Source: an uncultured Chloroflexota bacterium (GTDB lineage: Bacteria; Chloroflexota; Anaerolineae; Aggregatilineales; Phototrophicaceae). Taken from it: DNA of 5,409 nt. Position 1 is the stretch's first letter. Each line of letters opens with the position of its first letter. The stretch lies in assembly GCA_903904765.1 (NCBI GenBank), contig CAIVEA010000877.1:1-5409 (forward strand), given 5' to 3'. The translations under genes and the position numbers were made by a program. The notes beneath the pieces were generated by a model. That model searched no databases and was not told the origin of the DNA. It saw only the letters and a list, made by a program, of their open reading frames with translations. Shown here one piece after another: positions 4,541 to 5,409 of the stretch.

Positions 4541-5409
4541 TTACGCTTTGCCCCCGGCGCGGCGCACGAACTCATCGAACAGGTATAACGAGTCATGCGG
4601 CCCCGGCGCAGCTTCGGGGTGGTACTGCACGCTGAACGCGCCCAACTCCTCGTGACGCAGCCCTTCCACCGTCTGATCGTTCAAATTGATGTGCGTGATC
4701 TCCGCACCGTGCAGGTCGCTATCCGGCGTGACCGCGAAACCGTGATTGTGGCTGCTGATCTCCACAATGCCCGTCAGCTTGTTTATCACAGGCTGGTTGC
4801 CGCCGCGATGCCCGAAGCGCATTTTCTCGGTTTTGCCGCCCAGTGCGAGGCCGAGCAGTTGGTGGCCTAAGCAGATGCCGAACACCGGCACCTTCCCGAG
4901 CAGGTGGCGGATATTCTCAATCGCGTAGGTGACGGCGGCGGGGTCTCCGGGACCGTTGCTCAGGAACACGCCCGCCGGATTCAGCGCCAGCACCTCGGCG
5001 GCGGGCGTATTGGCCGGCACGACGGTCACACGCAGACCGCGATCCGTCAGCATGCGCAGAATGTTGCGCTTGATGCCGTAGTCATAGGCCACGATCAGCG
5101 GGCCAGTTGGGTTGTAGGGATGGTTGCGATACCACTGCGGGTCGCTGCGTTCCGTCCAGTTGTAAATCTCGGCGCAGGTCACATCATCCACCAGATTCCA
5201 CCCGGACATATCCGGCGATTGCCGGGCGATTCCCACCAGCGCGGCGCTATCCTCGGCGGCGGGGCCGTGCGCGATGGCGGCACGCATCACGCCCATGCTG
5301 CGGATGTGGCGCACCAGCACCCGCGTGGCGACTTCACTGATGCCGATCACGCCCTGCGCCTTCAGGTACTCGTTCAGGTCGCCCTGTTCGCGCCAGTTGC
5401 TGACCACCG
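4541..5409 (-). CDS. carA: Carbamoyl-phosphate synthase small (glutaminase) subunit, N-terminus beyond the window
   Basis: About 289 C-terminal residues of CarA are present; about 90-100 N-terminal ones lie outside, judged from the usual 370-390 residue length. The first codon visible in full is an internal GTG (5405-5407) and should not be taken as the start. SNWR and the Y-L-K-x-x-G-V segment belong to the N-terminal CarA domain. The class I glutamine amidotransferase domain begins around [14 protein letters not shown] and includes LSNGPGDP and the nucleophile Cys in F-G-I-C-L-G-H-Q. It also has [17 protein letters not shown] and Y-H-P-E-A with the catalytic His and Glu. The protein releases ammonia from glutamine and passes it to CarB to make carbamoyl phosphate for pyrimidines and arginine. 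Where the family has the I-D-T-R motif, this sequence reads V-A-T-R. No carB follows: the next gene on this side is the convergent zinc-finger gene. Confidence 0.97.
   Translation of the reverse strand, partial: VVSNWREQGDLNEYLKAQGVIGISEVATRVLVRHIRSMGVMRAAIAHGPAAEDSAALVGIARQSPDMSGWNLVDDVTCAEIYNWTERSDPQWYRNHPYNPTGPLIVAYDYGIKRNILRMLTDRGLRVTVVPANTPAAEVLALNPAGVFLSNGPGDPAAVTYAIENIRHLLGKVPVFGICLGHQLLGLALGGKTEKMRFGHRGGNQPVINKLTGIVEISSHNHGFAVTPDSDLHGAEITHINLNDQTVEGLRHEELGAFSVQYHPEAAPGPHDSLYLFDEFVRRAGGKA

Noticed and set aside
1..5409. CRISPR arrays, tRNA or rRNA genes, insertion sequences, attachment sites
   Set aside because: I saw no regularly spaced repeats, cloverleaf-like sequences, transposase motifs or terminal inverted repeats. 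The HTH_17 protein alone does not indicate a mobile element, as no integrase is nearby.

Overview
The window looks like a piece of a moderately GC-rich bacterial chromosome with ordinary coding density. The two-TM protein with an "YFTGRF...G" N-terminus and a C-terminal excisionase-type helix-turn-helix, the short "LTPDEQIALDEY" protein and the YgiT-type zinc finger together remind me of Chloroflexota (Anaerolineae-like) genomes. That assignment is an inference; there is no rRNA or other direct taxonomic marker here.

Layout. (1) Positions 1-1769, minus strand: two glycosyltransferase genes in a row. A complete GT-A family 2 enzyme (828-1769) is followed 27 bases later by a GT-B enzyme of the MJ1255-like group (1-800), which runs off the left edge. 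(2) Positions 1770-1918: a 149-base divergent intergenic region with a good sigma70-type promoter on the plus strand (TATAAT at 1882-1887) and a weaker candidate on the minus strand. (3) Positions 1919-4512, plus strand: five closely spaced genes that could be one transcription unit. They are a membrane-anchored HTH protein, a small gene broken by a TAG codon and a frameshift, a short-chain dehydrogenase/reductase, a class I SAM-dependent methyltransferase and a stand-alone YgiT-type zinc-finger protein. Gaps are 24, 51, 21 and 13 bases. (4) Positions 4541-5409, minus strand: the C-terminal three quarters of carA (glutaminase subunit of carbamoyl-phosphate synthetase), convergent with the plus-strand genes and cut by the right edge.

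How the genes fit together. The glycosyltransferases probably act in one surface-polysaccharide or glycolipid pathway. CarA is housekeeping (pyrimidine and arginine synthesis). The middle genes share no obvious pathway. The SDR and methyltransferase are generic small-molecule enzymes, and the HTH and zinc-finger proteins may be regulatory.

No clearly new defence or mobile system is visible. The best items for a second look are the membrane-tethered HTH protein and the damaged small gene behind it. That gene has a strong ribosome binding site, a 14-codon open stretch ending in TAG, and an ATG one base later that opens the conserved part in another frame.
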